A DNA stretch of 64,000 bases from Nocardioides marmoriginsengisoli (GCF_003725695.1 NZ_RJSE01000007.1:598552-662551); one strand, 5' to 3'. Positions 34,922-43,805 are shown, counted from the stretch's first letter. The notes: generated from the letters alone by a model not told the origin. A program made the numbers and translations.

Positions 34922-35845
34922 ATGGGCCGGGTGAAGGTAGTCGTTTCGGGAGGGACCGGCGTCATCGGACGAGCCGCTGTGCGGGCGCTCGTCGACGCCG
35001 GGCACGACGTCGACGTCCTAGCCCGATCGGCCGCCAACACCGAGGTGATCCGGCGCCTCGGCGCGGACCCGGTCTCCGCCGACCTCTTCGACCGCGAGAG
35101 CCTCGCCCGGATCTACTCCGGTGCCGACGTCGCCATCAACCTGGCCACCGAGGTGCCCGTCGGCTACGCCGCCGCCTGGCCGACCGCGTGGCGGCACAAC
35201 GACCAGCTCCGCACCCGGGCCGTGTCCAACGTCGTCGCTGCGGCCCGGGCCTCCGGCGTCCGGCGGATCATCCAGGAGAGCGCCAGCTTCGTGTACGCCG
35301 ACGCCGGCGACGCGTGGATCAGCGAGCGCGACCCGATCGAGATCACCCCGGCCACCGAGCCGGTCGCCGTGGGGGAGTCGCACGTGCAGGAGTACGCCGG
35401 CGGCTTCCGTGCCGGGGTGCTGCTCCGCTTCGGCTGCATCCTCGGTGACGACCCGCTGACCAAGTTCTGGCTCCGCGCCGCCGCGACCGGACGCCCGGTC
35501 GGCATCGGTTCGCCGGACGCGTGGACCCACCTGGTGCACACCGACGACCTCGGCACCGCCGTGCTGGCCGCGCTGCACGCCCCGAGCGGGGTGTACAACG
35601 TCGGCGCGGCTCCGGTGCGTCGTACCGAGCTGGTCGAGGGGTTCGCGAAGGCGGTCGGTTCCGACGAGGGCGGCTACCTCGGCCCGGTGCTGCGGCGCCT
35701 GGCCGGCGGCCGGATCGAGCCGATGACCCGCTCGCTGCGGATCTCTTCCGACCACTTCTCGGCGCAGACCGGCTGGCAGCCGAGCCGCCCGGCCTTCGAC
35801 CCGGCCTGGTTCGATGCCGCGCTCGAGGCGCAGCCGGTCCGATGA
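34922..35845 (+). CDS. NAD-dependent epimerase/dehydratase (extended SDR-like)
   Basis: 307 residues. The Rossmann motif VVVSGGTGVIGRAAV (GxxGxxG) opens the protein, followed by NTEVIRRLGADPVSADLFD and a downstream HLVHTDDLGTAVLAAL segment typical of NAD-dependent sugar epimerases. The catalytic YxxxK appears as YAGGF, so the active-site Lys is missing and the protein may be an atypical reductase or NAD-binding regulator. ATG 34922 and GTG 34931 are both possible starts. It is coupled by ATGA to a small gene. Confidence 0.85.
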   Translation: MGRVKVVVSGGTGVIGRAAVRALVDAGHDVDVLARSAANTEVIRRLGADPVSADLFDRESLARIYSGADVAINLATEVPVGYAAAWPTAWRHNDQLRTRAVSNVVAAARASGVRRIIQESASFVYADAGDAWISERDPIEITPATEPVAVGESHVQEYAGGFRAGVLLRFGCILGDDPLTKFWLRAAATGRPVGIGSPDAWTHLVHTDDLGTAVLAALHAPSGVYNVGAAPVRRTELVEGFAKAVGSDEGGYLGPVLRRLAGGRIEPMTRSLRISSDHFSAQTGWQPSRPAFDPAWFDAALEAQPVR

Positions 35846-36021
35846 GCACCGAGCCGGGGCCCGAGCTCACCCCCGCCGAGCGCGCGGCCCGTCGCAAGCG
35901 CCTGGCCGAGGTGTTCGGCGACGTGCTGCCCGATCAGACCAGCGACGACCTGTCCCCCGAGGGAGACGTCGCCGCTGCCGAGGACTGGCTCAAGCGACAG
36001 GTCCCGCCCCACCACGGCTGA
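35842..36021 (+). CDS. small hypothetical protein
   Basis: 59 residues starting MSTEPGPELTPAERAARRKR, overlapping the epimerase stop as ATGA. It is a charged helical protein ending AAAEDWLKRQVPPHHG. Short proteins of this pattern are widespread in actinobacteria; the function is not known to me. Confidence 0.75.
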   Translation: MSTEPGPELTPAERAARRKRLAEVFGDVLPDQTSDDLSPEGDVAAAEDWLKRQVPPHHG

Positions 36022-36071
36022 GCCCGTCGAGTGGGCCCGAAATGCCCGCCGAACAGGCCCGTTCTCCATGC

Positions 36072-36116
36072 GAATGGGCCCTTCCCGTCCGTCGTACGAA
36101 CAAGAAGGGCCCATTC
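36072..36116. terminator. bidirectional terminator
   Basis: GAATGGGCCCTTC pairs with GAAGGGCCCATTC (13 bp, 19-base loop) between the small gene ending at 36021 and the converging mscL. Confidence 0.8.
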
Positions 36117-36144
36117 AAAGGGCAACTAGGGCCTACTCAACGGC

Positions 36145-36492
36145 TCAGGACTGCTTCGACGCGAGCAGGTCGCGGATCTCCTCGAGGAGGGCGATATCGG
36201 CCGGCTTGCCGTCCTCGGGCGTGGGGAAGAGCTTCTCCTTCGCGGCGGTGTACGGCACGACCACGAAGAAGTAGACGATCGCGGCCAGCAGCACGAACGC
36301 GACGACCGCGTTGAGGAAGGCACCGAAGCTGTTGGCGTCGTTGCTGAAGATCTTCGACGCGCTGTCCGGCATCAGACCGGTCAGCCAGTTGGTGAAGGTG
36401 GTCACCACGGTCGCGAACGCGACGCCGATGATGAACGCGACCGCGAGGTCGACCAGATTGCCGCGAAGAATGAAATTCTTGAACCCACTCAT
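36145..36492 (-). CDS. mscL: large-conductance mechanosensitive channel
   Basis: 115 residues, normal MscL length. N-terminal FKNFILRGNLVDLAVAFIIG matches the conserved amphipathic helix and pore-lining TM1. TM2 is FLNAVVAFVLLAAIVYFFVV, and the C-terminal helix EEIRDLL closes the pentamer. It opens under membrane tension to release solutes. GGAG/AAGG lies upstream of the ATG. Confidence 0.97.
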   Translation of the reverse strand: MSGFKNFILRGNLVDLAVAFIIGVAFATVVTTFTNWLTGLMPDSASKIFSNDANSFGAFLNAVVAFVLLAAIVYFFVVVPYTAAKEKLFPTPEDGKPADIALLEEIRDLLASKQS

Positions 36493-36539
36493 GGTGCCGC
36501 TCCTTCTCCAGATCCCGGATATCGGTACGGTCCCTCACG

Positions 36540-37184
36540 CTAGCGGTTCCATATCGGGGTGAGGAAGAGGGTGGCCCCGGTCGCCGCGACATGCGCCGCG
36601 TCGTCGCTCGGGACCGCGAACACCACGAGCCGGCCGGGGTGGTCGCCGGCTCCCGGCCCGCTCGCCGCACGCGGTACGGCGAGCACGATCGCGTCCCGGA
36701 CCAGGGTCTCCGGGTCCCGAGAACCGGCACCTCGCTGCTGCGGGTCGCTGGCGACCAGGTCGACGTGGTCGTCGGGCCGGAGCAGCGCGGCAGCGTCGGC
36801 GTCCGGGATCCGGAGTCCGACGGCCGAGCGTCCCGGGTAGCCGTCCAAGCGCCGGGAGCCGACCAGGTCGGCGCGGGTGAGCACGTCGCCGCGCGCCAGG
36901 GGCGCGGCCAGGGTCCGGCCGACCAGCTGCTCAGCACGCAGCGCCGCGGCCGGCGGTGCGGTCTCGGCCAGGAACTTCGTTCGGCGCAGGTCGTCGGCGG
37001 TGAGCGCGGCTCCGCCGGGAAGGTCGTGCGCGGCCGTCCAGACCTCGACGGTCCGGGCCGGTCCGGCACGGACCTCGCCGAGCACCAGCCAGCAGCTCAG
37101 TCCCAGGCAGAGCGCGGCCAGACCCCGGCGGTGGATCAGGAGGGATCGGTGGATGCGGGCGACGACTGCGGCGGGCGTGAGCAT
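36540..37184 (-). CDS. SAF-domain protein, CpaB/RcpC-like
   Basis: 214 residues: one N-terminal TM (GLAALCLGLSCWLVLGEVRA) and an extracytoplasmic SAF domain (TVEVWTAAHDLPGGAALTAD, then LAAPLARGDVLTRADLV), as in Flp pilus assembly protein CpaB. No other tad/flp genes are in the window, so a pilus role is not supported here. There is no Shine-Dalgarno sequence; TAGCGT lies exactly six bases before the ATG, suggesting a leaderless message. Confidence 0.82.
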   Translation of the reverse strand: MLTPAAVVARIHRSLLIHRRGLAALCLGLSCWLVLGEVRAGPARTVEVWTAAHDLPGGAALTADDLRRTKFLAETAPPAAALRAEQLVGRTLAAPLARGDVLTRADLVGSRRLDGYPGRSAVGLRIPDADAAALLRPDDHVDLVASDPQQRGAGSRDPETLVRDAIVLAVPRAASGPGAGDHPGRLVVFAVPSDDAAHVAATGATLFLTPIWNR

Positions 37185-37260
37185 CGCGCCACGCTAGGGA
37201 GCGACCGCCGGGACCGGCCGGCGTCGTCCACAGCCGGTCGAAAGGACCGGCCGGATCGGA

Positions 37261-37542
37261 TCAGGAGGACGCGGCCGCCGTCGAGGCGGGAGCCGCGGAC
37301 TCGGTCTTGGTCGGTGCGGGTGTCGACTCCGAGGGGCTCGCCGCCGGCGAGGTCGAGGTGGTCGTGCCGCGGCTGTCGTTGCGGTAGAAGCCGGAACCCT
37401 TGAAGACGACGCCGACCGCGTTGAACACCTTGCGGAGCTTGCCGTCGCACTCCGGGCAGACGGTCAGCGAGTCGTCGCTGAAGCTCTGGACGGCCTCGAA
37501 GAAGTGGCCGCAGTCGGTGCAGGAGTACTGGTAGGTGGGCAC
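37261..37542 (-). CDS. FmdB-family zinc-ribbon protein
   Basis: 93 residues from GTG 37542 (AAGGAC upstream). N-terminal PTYQYSCTDCGHFFEAVQSF and VCPECDGKLRKVFNAVGVVF give two CxxC pairs of a zinc ribbon, ending in the typical GSGFYRNDSR. A Ser/Thr/Ala-rich tail follows. It lies in the same place as Rv0991c of M. tuberculosis, a related zinc protein connected with protein quality control (recalled, not checked). Confidence 0.9.
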   Translation of the reverse strand: MPTYQYSCTDCGHFFEAVQSFSDDSLTVCPECDGKLRKVFNAVGVVFKGSGFYRNDSRGTTTSTSPAASPSESTPAPTKTESAAPASTAAASS

Positions 37543-37636
37543 GGTTGGTCCTTGCTGCGATCGACAGGGGGTTGGCACTCGATGGCGCCGACTGCCAATC
37601 GTACGGCACTGACGCCCAGATCCCAGGTGAGTCCGC

Positions 37637-38218
37637 TCACCCGAAGCGGACCAGCCGTTCCTCGGTCACCGCCGCGGTCACCGGGCGGTCGTGCGGCGCG
37701 GCCGGTACGTCGGCCAGCACCTCGCTCTCGTTGAGCACCACGCAGACGAAGGTGCCGACCGGGACCCGGCCGAGGGCACGGTCGTAGGAACCACCCCCGC
37801 GCCCCATCCGGACCCCGGTCGAGCCGACCGCGAGACCGGGCACGATCACGACGTCGGCGGTGCCGATCGCGTCCGGCCCGAGCGGCTCGCCTGCCGGCTC
37901 AAGCAGGCCGCGCCCGGCCCTGGTCAGCGACTCCGGCCCGGCGTACGGGGCCCAGTCCAGGTCGTTGTCGGGCTGGAGCAGCGGCAGGATCACCCGCTTG
38001 CCGGCGGCGAGGAGGGCGTCGAGCAGGATCCCCGTCCCGGGTTCGCGCCCGACGGAGACGTACGCCGCGACGGTCGCCGCCCGGCGTACCTCGTCGGTGG
38101 CGAGCAGCAGGTCCGCGATCACCCGGCTCCGGGCCGCCAGCTCAGCCACCGGCAGCTGCCCGCGAGCGGTCAGCAATTGGTCGCGCAGGGCCAACTTGGC
38201 AGCCTCGATGTGTTCCAT
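37637..38218 (-). CDS. 5-formyltetrahydrofolate cyclo-ligase
   Basis: 193 residues, normal for the family. It converts 5-formyl-THF plus ATP to 5,10-methenyl-THF in one-carbon metabolism. The signature GVRMGRGGGSYDRAL, with the nucleotide-binding glycines, lies near residues 134-148, and KLALRDQLLTAR is the usual N-terminus. It is divergent from the UGPase gene with only 26 bases between start codons, so the promoters overlap. Confidence 0.94.
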   Translation of the reverse strand: MEHIEAAKLALRDQLLTARGQLPVAELAARSRVIADLLLATDEVRRAATVAAYVSVGREPGTGILLDALLAAGKRVILPLLQPDNDLDWAPYAGPESLTRAGRGLLEPAGEPLGPDAIGTADVVIVPGLAVGSTGVRMGRGGGSYDRALGRVPVGTFVCVVLNESEVLADVPAAPHDRPVTAAVTEERLVRFG

Positions 38219-38244
38219 GGCGAGATCAACCCTACGATCGAGGT

Positions 38245-39627
38245 ATGAACGATGCTGGAAGCGGACCCGGGCTGAGGCTTGCCCGCGAGAAGATGGCCGC
38301 CGCTGAAGTCGACCCGCTGGCCATCGACGTGTTCGCGCACTTCTACCGCCAGCTGGAGCGCGGCGAGACCGGGATGATCCCGGAGGAGACCATCGACCCG
38401 CTCGACATGCCGTCCATCGACGACGTCGAGGTGGCGCCCGAGACCGGCGCCGCGGCGCTGCGCGGCACCGCGGTGATCAAGCTCAACGGCGGTCTCGGCA
38501 CCTCGATGGGGATGGAGCGAGCCAAGTCGCTGCTCTGCGTCCGCCGCGGCCTCTCCTTCCTCGACATCATCGCCCGCCAGGTCCTGCACCTGCGCCAGGA
38601 GCACGACGCGCCGCTGCCGCTGATCTTCATGAACAGCTTCCGGACCAGTGCCGACACCCTGGCCGCCCTCGCCCGGTACGCCGACCTGGCCGTCGAGGGC
38701 CTGCCGCTGGAATTCCTGCAGAACAAGGAGCCCAAGCTCAACGAGAAGGACCTGACGCCGGTCACCTGGACCAAGGACCCGTCGCTGGAGTGGTGCCCGC
38801 CGGGACACGGCGACATCTACACCGCGATGACCGCGACCGGCCTGATCGACCAGCTGCTCGCCGCCGGCTACAGCCAGGTGTTCATCTCGAACTCCGACAA
38901 CCTGGGCGCGGTCCCCGACCCGAAGCTCGCCGGCTGGTTCGCCGAGTCCGGCTCGCCATTCGCGATCGAGGCCGTACGGCGGACGCCGTCGCACCGCAAG
39001 GGCGGCCACTTCGCGATCCGGAGGAGCGACGGCCGGATCGTGCTGCGCGAGACCGCGCAGACCCTCGAGACCGACATGGCGGCTCTCGGCGACCTGAGCC
39101 GGCACAAGTTCATGAGCACCAACAACATCTGGATCAACCTGGTGGCGCTCCGCGACGCGCTGGCGAGCCGGGACGGGATCCTCGGGCTGCCGCTGATCCG
39201 CAACCTGAAGACCGTCGACCCGGGCGACCCGACCAGCCCGAAGGTGATCCAGATCGAGTCCGCGATGGGGGCCGCGATCGAGATCTTCGCCGGCGCCCGG
39301 ACCATCGAGGTCGGCCACGACCGCTACGTGCCGGTGAAGTCGACCAACGACCTGCTGGTGCTGCGCTCGGACGTCTACGACATCGGTGCCGACTTCGTCC
39401 TCGACCAGGCGGCAGCCGTCGTCCCGTTCGTCGACCTGGACGGCACCTACAAGCTGGTCGCCGAGTTCGACAAGCGCTTCAAGTCCGGGGCGCCGTCGTT
39501 GCGCGCGGCCGAGTCGTTCGTCGTCGACGGCGACTGGACCTTCGGTGAGAACGTCACCGTGGTCGGCTCGGTCAAGCTCTCCGGCGAGCACGGCCGGGTG
39601 GAGTCCGGGACCGTGCTGACGGACTGA
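38245..39627 (+). CDS. UTP-glucose-1-phosphate uridylyltransferase, UDPGP (eukaryotic-type) family
   Basis: 460 residues, far longer than bacterial GalU (about 300). The nucleotide loop is KLNGGLGTSMGMERAKSLL, followed by LIFMNSFRT, NKEPKL, WCPPGHGDIY and FISNSDNLGAV, all hallmarks of the eukaryotic-type UGPase family (PF01704). It makes UDP-glucose for envelope polysaccharides and trehalose. TACGAT lies six bases before the ATG and no Shine-Dalgarno is evident, so a leaderless message is plausible. It occupies the galU position of the conserved block. Confidence 0.92.
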   Translation: MNDAGSGPGLRLAREKMAAAEVDPLAIDVFAHFYRQLERGETGMIPEETIDPLDMPSIDDVEVAPETGAAALRGTAVIKLNGGLGTSMGMERAKSLLCVRRGLSFLDIIARQVLHLRQEHDAPLPLIFMNSFRTSADTLAALARYADLAVEGLPLEFLQNKEPKLNEKDLTPVTWTKDPSLEWCPPGHGDIYTAMTATGLIDQLLAAGYSQVFISNSDNLGAVPDPKLAGWFAESGSPFAIEAVRRTPSHRKGGHFAIRRSDGRIVLRETAQTLETDMAALGDLSRHKFMSTNNIWINLVALRDALASRDGILGLPLIRNLKTVDPGDPTSPKVIQIESAMGAAIEIFAGARTIEVGHDRYVPVKSTNDLLVLRSDVYDIGADFVLDQAAAVVPFVDLDGTYKLVAEFDKRFKSGAPSLRAAESFVVDGDWTFGENVTVVGSVKLSGEHGRVESGTVLTD

Positions 39628-39640
39628 GGGCCCCGCGGGG

Positions 39641-39770
39641 CGTCTCGGCAGGCTCGACGTCCGAGCTCACCGCGTCTCGACAGGCTCGACGCCCGAGCTC
39701 ACCGCGTCTCGACAAGCTCGACGCCCGAACGCACCGCCCCGGTCATCGAGCTTGTCGAGATGCGGTGACG
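39641..39770. repeat. REP-like repeat cluster
   Basis: Three tandem units of about 32 bp (39641-39672, 39673-39704, 39705-39736) are built on CGTCTCGACAGGCTCGACG. An inverted copy, CATCGAGCTTGTCGAGATG, follows at 39744-39762. The last direct unit and the inverted copy can form a hairpin that may terminate the UGPase message before moeA. Confidence 0.85.
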
Positions 39771-39805
39771 GACCGCGGACGTCTCCTACCGCATAGGGTT
39801 GGGAC

Positions 39806-41041
39806 ATGCCTGATCCCGAGCCCTTGAGCGTTGACGAACACCTGGCGCTGATCCTCGACCGGATCCACGAGCTGCCGGCGTACGACCAGCCGTTGCTGGA
39901 GACTCTGGGCCTGCCCGTGGTCGCCGACATCATCTCCCCGCTGTCCCTGCCGAACTTCGACAACTCCGCGATGGACGGCTACGCGGTGGTCTTCCGCGAC
40001 GTCGCCGCGGCCACGCCGGCGAACCCGGTGCACCTGCCGGTGGTCGGCGAGATCGCCGCCGGCCAGACCAAGATCTTCGCGATCTCCCCGGGGACCGCCG
40101 TCCGGATCATGACCGGGGCTCCGATCCCGGCCGGCTGCGATGCGGTGGTGCCGGTGGAGCACACCGACAACGGCGTCGCGAAGGTGCTGATCAGTCAGGC
40201 GCCGACCGAGGGGCAGCACATCCGCCGGGCCGGCGAGGACGTCCGCGCCGGCGACGTGATCCTCAAGGCCGGCGACCGGATCGACGCCCGCAAGGTCGGC
40301 CTGCTGGCCTCGGTGGGCCTGGGTCGGGTGGCGACCCGGCCGCGCCCGCGAGTCGTGATCATGTCGACCGGCTCGGAGCTGGTCGAGCCCGGGGACACGC
40401 TCGGACGCGACAGCATCTACGACTCGAACTCCTACCTGCTGGCGGCGACCGCCAAGCACGCCGGTGCGATCGCCTACCGGGTCAGCGCCGCGCCGGACGA
40501 TCCGGCCACCTTCACCGAGGCCCTCAGTGACCAGCTCGTCCGGGCCGACCTGGTGGTCACCAGCGGCGGCGTCAGCAAGGGCACCCACGACGTGGTGAAG
40601 GAGGCGCTGGCGAAGCTCGGCACCGTCTCGTTCCACGAGGTCGCGATGCAGCCGGGCAAGCCGCAGGGGTTCGGTGTCATCGGCGAGGACTCGACGCCGA
40701 TCTTCACGCTCCCGGGCAACCCGGTCTCGGCGTACGTCTCGTTCGAGCTGTTCGTGGTCCCGGCACTGCGCAAGATGATGGGGCGGACGCCGCTGAACCG
40801 CACCCTGGTGCGCGCCCAGCTGACCACGCCGGTGACCTCGATGAAGGGGCGTCGGCAGTACCTGCGCGGCGTCTTCGAACCGAAGGTCGGCGGCTCGACG
40901 GTCACCCCTGCGGGCGGCGCCGGCTCGCACCTGCTCGGCGGGCTCTCCCAGGCCAACGCGCTGATCATCCTCGGCGAGGACGTCACCTCGGCGCAGGCCG
41001 GGACCGACGTCCCGGTGATGCTGCTGGACCGGGACTACTGA
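39806..41041 (+). CDS. moeA: molybdopterin molybdotransferase MoeA / gephyrin-like Glp
   Basis: 411 residues, full length. Family motifs are present: [28 protein letters not shown], a GSELVEPG strand, [35 protein letters not shown] and [13 protein letters not shown]. It inserts molybdate into adenylylated molybdopterin and is followed at once by moaC and mogA. The neighbourhood (UGPase upstream; rimJ and a GlpR/SepX-like gene downstream) matches the actinobacterial glp locus, where a MoeA homologue acts in cell division, so a second role is possible. TAGGGT lies six bases before the ATG: probably leaderless. Confidence 0.93.
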   Translation: MPDPEPLSVDEHLALILDRIHELPAYDQPLLETLGLPVVADIISPLSLPNFDNSAMDGYAVVFRDVAAATPANPVHLPVVGEIAAGQTKIFAISPGTAVRIMTGAPIPAGCDAVVPVEHTDNGVAKVLISQAPTEGQHIRRAGEDVRAGDVILKAGDRIDARKVGLLASVGLGRVATRPRPRVVIMSTGSELVEPGDTLGRDSIYDSNSYLLAATAKHAGAIAYRVSAAPDDPATFTEALSDQLVRADLVVTSGGVSKGTHDVVKEALAKLGTVSFHEVAMQPGKPQGFGVIGEDSTPIFTLPGNPVSAYVSFELFVVPALRKMMGRTPLNRTLVRAQLTTPVTSMKGRRQYLRGVFEPKVGGSTVTPAGGAGSHLLGGLSQANALIILGEDVTSAQAGTDVPVMLLDRDY

Positions 41042-41526
41042 TGGACGAGCCCCAGGGAGATGCCCGGCTGACCCACGTCGACGAGTCCGGGGCGGCCCGG
41101 ATGGTCGACGTCTCCGCGAAGCAGGTCACCGCGCGGGTCGCGGTCGCCTCGGGGCGGGTGCTGGTCTCGCCGGCCGTCGTCGCGTTGCTGCGCGGGGACG
41201 GCGTCCCGAAGGGCGATGCGCTCGGGGTGGCCCGGGTCGCCGGGATCATGGCGACCAAGCGGACCCCGGACCTGATCCCGCTCTGCCACCCGCTGGCGAT
41301 CTCCGGGGTGGAGGTGGAGTTGGAGGTACTCGACGACGCGGTCGCGATCACCGCCACCGTGCGCACCGCGGACCGGACCGGGGTGGAGATGGAGGCGCTG
41401 ACCGCGGTCTCGGTGGCGGCGCTGACCGTCGTCGACATGGTCAAGGCCGTCGACAAGCGCGCTGAGATCACCGGCATCCGGGTCGAGTCGAAGTCCGGCG
41501 GCAAGAACGGGGACTGGGTCCGGTGA
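41041..41526 (+). CDS. moaC: cyclic pyranopterin monophosphate synthase
   Basis: 161 residues. [17 protein letters not shown] opens the protein, and [33 protein letters not shown] and [15 protein letters not shown] are standard MoaC motifs with the catalytic Lys and His. It forms cPMP in molybdenum-cofactor synthesis. The start overlaps the moeA stop as TGATG and its end overlaps the next gene as GTGA. Confidence 0.95.
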   Translation: MDEPQGDARLTHVDESGAARMVDVSAKQVTARVAVASGRVLVSPAVVALLRGDGVPKGDALGVARVAGIMATKRTPDLIPLCHPLAISGVEVELEVLDDAVAITATVRTADRTGVEMEALTAVSVAALTVVDMVKAVDKRAEITGIRVESKSGGKNGDWVR

Positions 41527-41993
41527 AGGCGGCTGTGGTCGTTGCGTCGAACCGCGCTGCGGCGGGGGTGTATGCCGACGAGACCGGCCCGCTGATCGTC
41601 GAGGCGCTGCGAGCCGACGGCTGGGCGGTGGGCGCTGCTGTCGTCGTACCGGACGGAGAGGCTGTCGGTACGGCGATCCGCGAGGCCGTGGAGGCCGGGG
41701 CGCGCGCCGTCCTGACCACCGGCGGCACCGGATTGACGCCGACCGACCTGACCCCTGAGGCGACCCGACCGCTGCTCGATCGCGAGGTGCCCGGCATCGC
41801 CGAGGCGATCCGCGCGTACGGCGTCAGCCAGGGCGTGCCGACGGCGGCGCTGTCGCGCGGGCTGGCCGGGGTCGTCGGCGAGGCGCTGGTGGTGAACCTG
41901 CCGGGGTCGCGCGGGGGCGTGCGGGACGGGCTCGCGGTGGTGATGCCGTTGCTGCGGCACGCGGTGGAGCAGGTCCGCGGGAGCGACCATTGA
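41523..41993 (+). CDS. molybdopterin adenylyltransferase (MogA/MoaB family)
   Basis: 156 residues with the MoCF fold: [36 protein letters not shown], the substrate loop [17 protein letters not shown], then [11 protein letters not shown] and [13 protein letters not shown]. It adenylylates molybdopterin before MoeA inserts molybdate. It is translated with moaC (GTGA overlap). Confidence 0.94.
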   Translation: MKAAVVVASNRAAAGVYADETGPLIVEALRADGWAVGAAVVVPDGEAVGTAIREAVEAGARAVLTTGGTGLTPTDLTPEATRPLLDREVPGIAEAIRAYGVSQGVPTAALSRGLAGVVGEALVVNLPGSRGGVRDGLAVVMPLLRHAVEQVRGSDH

Positions 41994-42015
41994 GCGTCGT
42001 AGCGGGGAGCACTCC

Positions 42016-42621
42016 GTGAGCGCGCACCCGGGCTGGCCGGTGGTCCTCGAGCACGGCCGGCTACGGCTGCGCCCGATCACGATCCGGGACAAGCGCGCCT
42101 GGCGGCGGGTGCGCCAGGAGAACCTCGCCTGGCTCTCGCGCTGGGACGCCACCACGCCGCCGGGGTCCCAGGCCCGACCGCGGTCGTTCGCGGCGATGGT
42201 GCGGGCGATGCTCGCCGAGGCCAGGGTCGGGCGGCAGCTCCCGTTCGTCGTCGAGCACGACGGCCGGTTCATCGGCCAGCTGACGGTCAGCAACATCAGT
42301 CGCGGGTCGGCGCAGCTCGCCTCGATCGGGTACTGGATCGACCAGGGCCACGCCGGTCGCGGGCTGATGACGCGCGCGGTGTCGATGGCGATCGACCACT
42401 GCTTCTTCGTGCTCAAGCTGCACCGCATCGAGATCGCCATCCGGCCGGAGAACGCGGCCTCGCTGCGGGTGGTCGAGAAGCTCGGGATCCCTGAGGTCGG
42501 GTTCGCTCCGCGGTACCTGCACATCGACGGTGACTGGCGCGACCACCGGCTGTTCGCGATCACCCGCGAGGAGGCGCCGAAGGGTGTCGAGGATCGGTTG
42601 AACCACCAGTCACAGGAGTGA
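42016..42621 (+). CDS. RimJ-type GNAT N-acetyltransferase
   Basis: 201 residues from GTG 42016 (GGGGAG upstream). RLRLRPITIRDKRAWRRVRQ is the GNAT N-terminus. The acetyl-CoA loop appears in DQGHAGRGLMTRAVSMAIDH (Q/RxxGxG/A-type), and LHRIEIAIRPENAASLRVVE is the RimJ/RimL signature. It probably acetylates protein N-termini. The position matches rimJ (Rv0995) between moeA1 and Rv0996 in M. tuberculosis. Confidence 0.92.
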   Translation: MSAHPGWPVVLEHGRLRLRPITIRDKRAWRRVRQENLAWLSRWDATTPPGSQARPRSFAAMVRAMLAEARVGRQLPFVVEHDGRFIGQLTVSNISRGSAQLASIGYWIDQGHAGRGLMTRAVSMAIDHCFFVLKLHRIEIAIRPENAASLRVVEKLGIPEVGFAPRYLHIDGDWRDHRLFAITREEAPKGVEDRLNHQSQE

Positions 42622-42681
42622 TCTCGCGACACACCGTTGCGCTTGCGTCACCACAGCCCCAGGCACTTCTACCCTCCTGTT

Positions 42682-43491
42682 GTGGACCTGTCAGGAATCA
42701 TCTTCGTGGTGCTCGCCATCGGGTGGGCCGTCTACCTGCTCCCCAAGGCTCTGAAGCGCCACGACGACCTCGACCAGAGCCGTCCGGTCGAGGAGTTCTC
42801 CGACTCGGTCCGCGTCCTCGGCCGAGGCGCCGTTCCGGCACCGGTCGTCCCCGACGTCGAACGCGGCCAGACGACCGCTCCCCGTACGCCGTCCCGTCCG
42901 GCCCCGATCTCCCGTGAGGCCGCGCGCTCCGCGGCGCGTCGTCGCCGCCGGGTCCTCGCGCTGCTGCTCACCACTCTGGTCGCCGTCTCGGTGACCAGCT
43001 ATCTCGGGTACACGCCGTGGTACTCGACCGCGATCCCGGGCACCCTGGTGCTCGCGTTCCTCGTGGTCGCCCGGCTCACTGTCCGGGCGCAACAGGTACG
43101 CCGCGTTGCGCCCGTCCAACCTGCCGCGGACGTCGCGGCTCCGGAGGTCGACGAGGTCGCGCCGGCCGCGACGAAGGCCGAGGTCGAGCCCGACCTCGCC
43201 GGCGAGGACACCCAGGGTCTCTCCCGCGACGAGCTCGCCGCCGCGGTGGCCGAACCGGTCCTCGACGAGGGCGGTCTGTGGGACCCGCTGCCGGTCACGC
43301 TGCCGACGTACGTGAACAAGCCGCGGGCCCGCCGTACGGTCCGGACGATCGATATCACCGCCGCCTCCACCGGCATCACATCGTCCGGTCACGACGCCGC
43401 CGACTCCGCGCTCGCTGCCGAGGCGGCGGCCGCGGAGAAGGAAGCAGCAGCGGAACCGGTTCCCGAAGACCGCAAGGCCGCCGGGGCCTGA
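42682..43491 (+). CDS. GlpR/SepX-like membrane protein
   Basis: 269 residues. The N-terminal TM (LSGIIFVVLAIGWAVYLLPK) is followed by KALKRHDDLDQSRPVEEFSD, a cytoplasmic linker, two close TMs (VLALLLTTLVAVSVTSYLGY and STAIPGTLVLAFLVVARL) and a long acidic C-terminal tail containing LPTYVNKPRARRTVRTID. This topology and the place after rimJ fit the family of corynebacterial GlpR and Streptomyces SepX, membrane partners in division and polar growth (recalled from the literature, not searched). TACCCT six bases before GTG 42682 and no ribosome site suggest a leaderless message. Confidence 0.82.
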   Translation: MDLSGIIFVVLAIGWAVYLLPKALKRHDDLDQSRPVEEFSDSVRVLGRGAVPAPVVPDVERGQTTAPRTPSRPAPISREAARSAARRRRRVLALLLTTLVAVSVTSYLGYTPWYSTAIPGTLVLAFLVVARLTVRAQQVRRVAPVQPAADVAAPEVDEVAPAATKAEVEPDLAGEDTQGLSRDELAAAVAEPVLDEGGLWDPLPVTLPTYVNKPRARRTVRTIDITAASTGITSSGHDAADSALAAEAAAAEKEAAAEPVPEDRKAAGA

Positions 43492-43553
43492 ACCCGCCCC
43501 GGGACCCGATTCGGCCTCCTCGCCGACGGGTGGTAACTTTTCCTCTGCATCAA

Positions 43554-43629
<76 letters not shown>

Positions 43630-43645
43630 GGTTGTTCGTATCAAG

Positions 43646-43686
43646 AACCGCGTGCAGTGGCTCACTGCACGCGGTTTGCTGTTTTT
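43646..43686 (+). terminator. terminator of the tRNA gene
   Basis: A perfect 14-bp stem (43646-43659 with 43663-43676, loop GCT) is followed by TGCTG and five T: a strong intrinsic terminator. Confidence 0.93.
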
Positions 43687-43805
43687 GCCCCGCTCCATCC
43701 GATTCAGTTCGGGCCGCTCCATCCGCCGACCCGATCGAACGTGGCTACGCGTGTGGTGACAGCACCAGCTTGCGGTTGCCGAAGGTGGCGGTGACTTCCA
43801 GTGGG

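Noticed and set aside
36540-37184. Part of a Tad/Flp pilus locus
   Set aside because: Only the SAF/CpaB-like gene is present; no tadA, tadB, tadC or flp gene is in the window.
39641-39770. CRISPR array
   Set aside because: Only three units with no unique spacers, imperfect repeats and an inverted copy; it fits a REP-like element.
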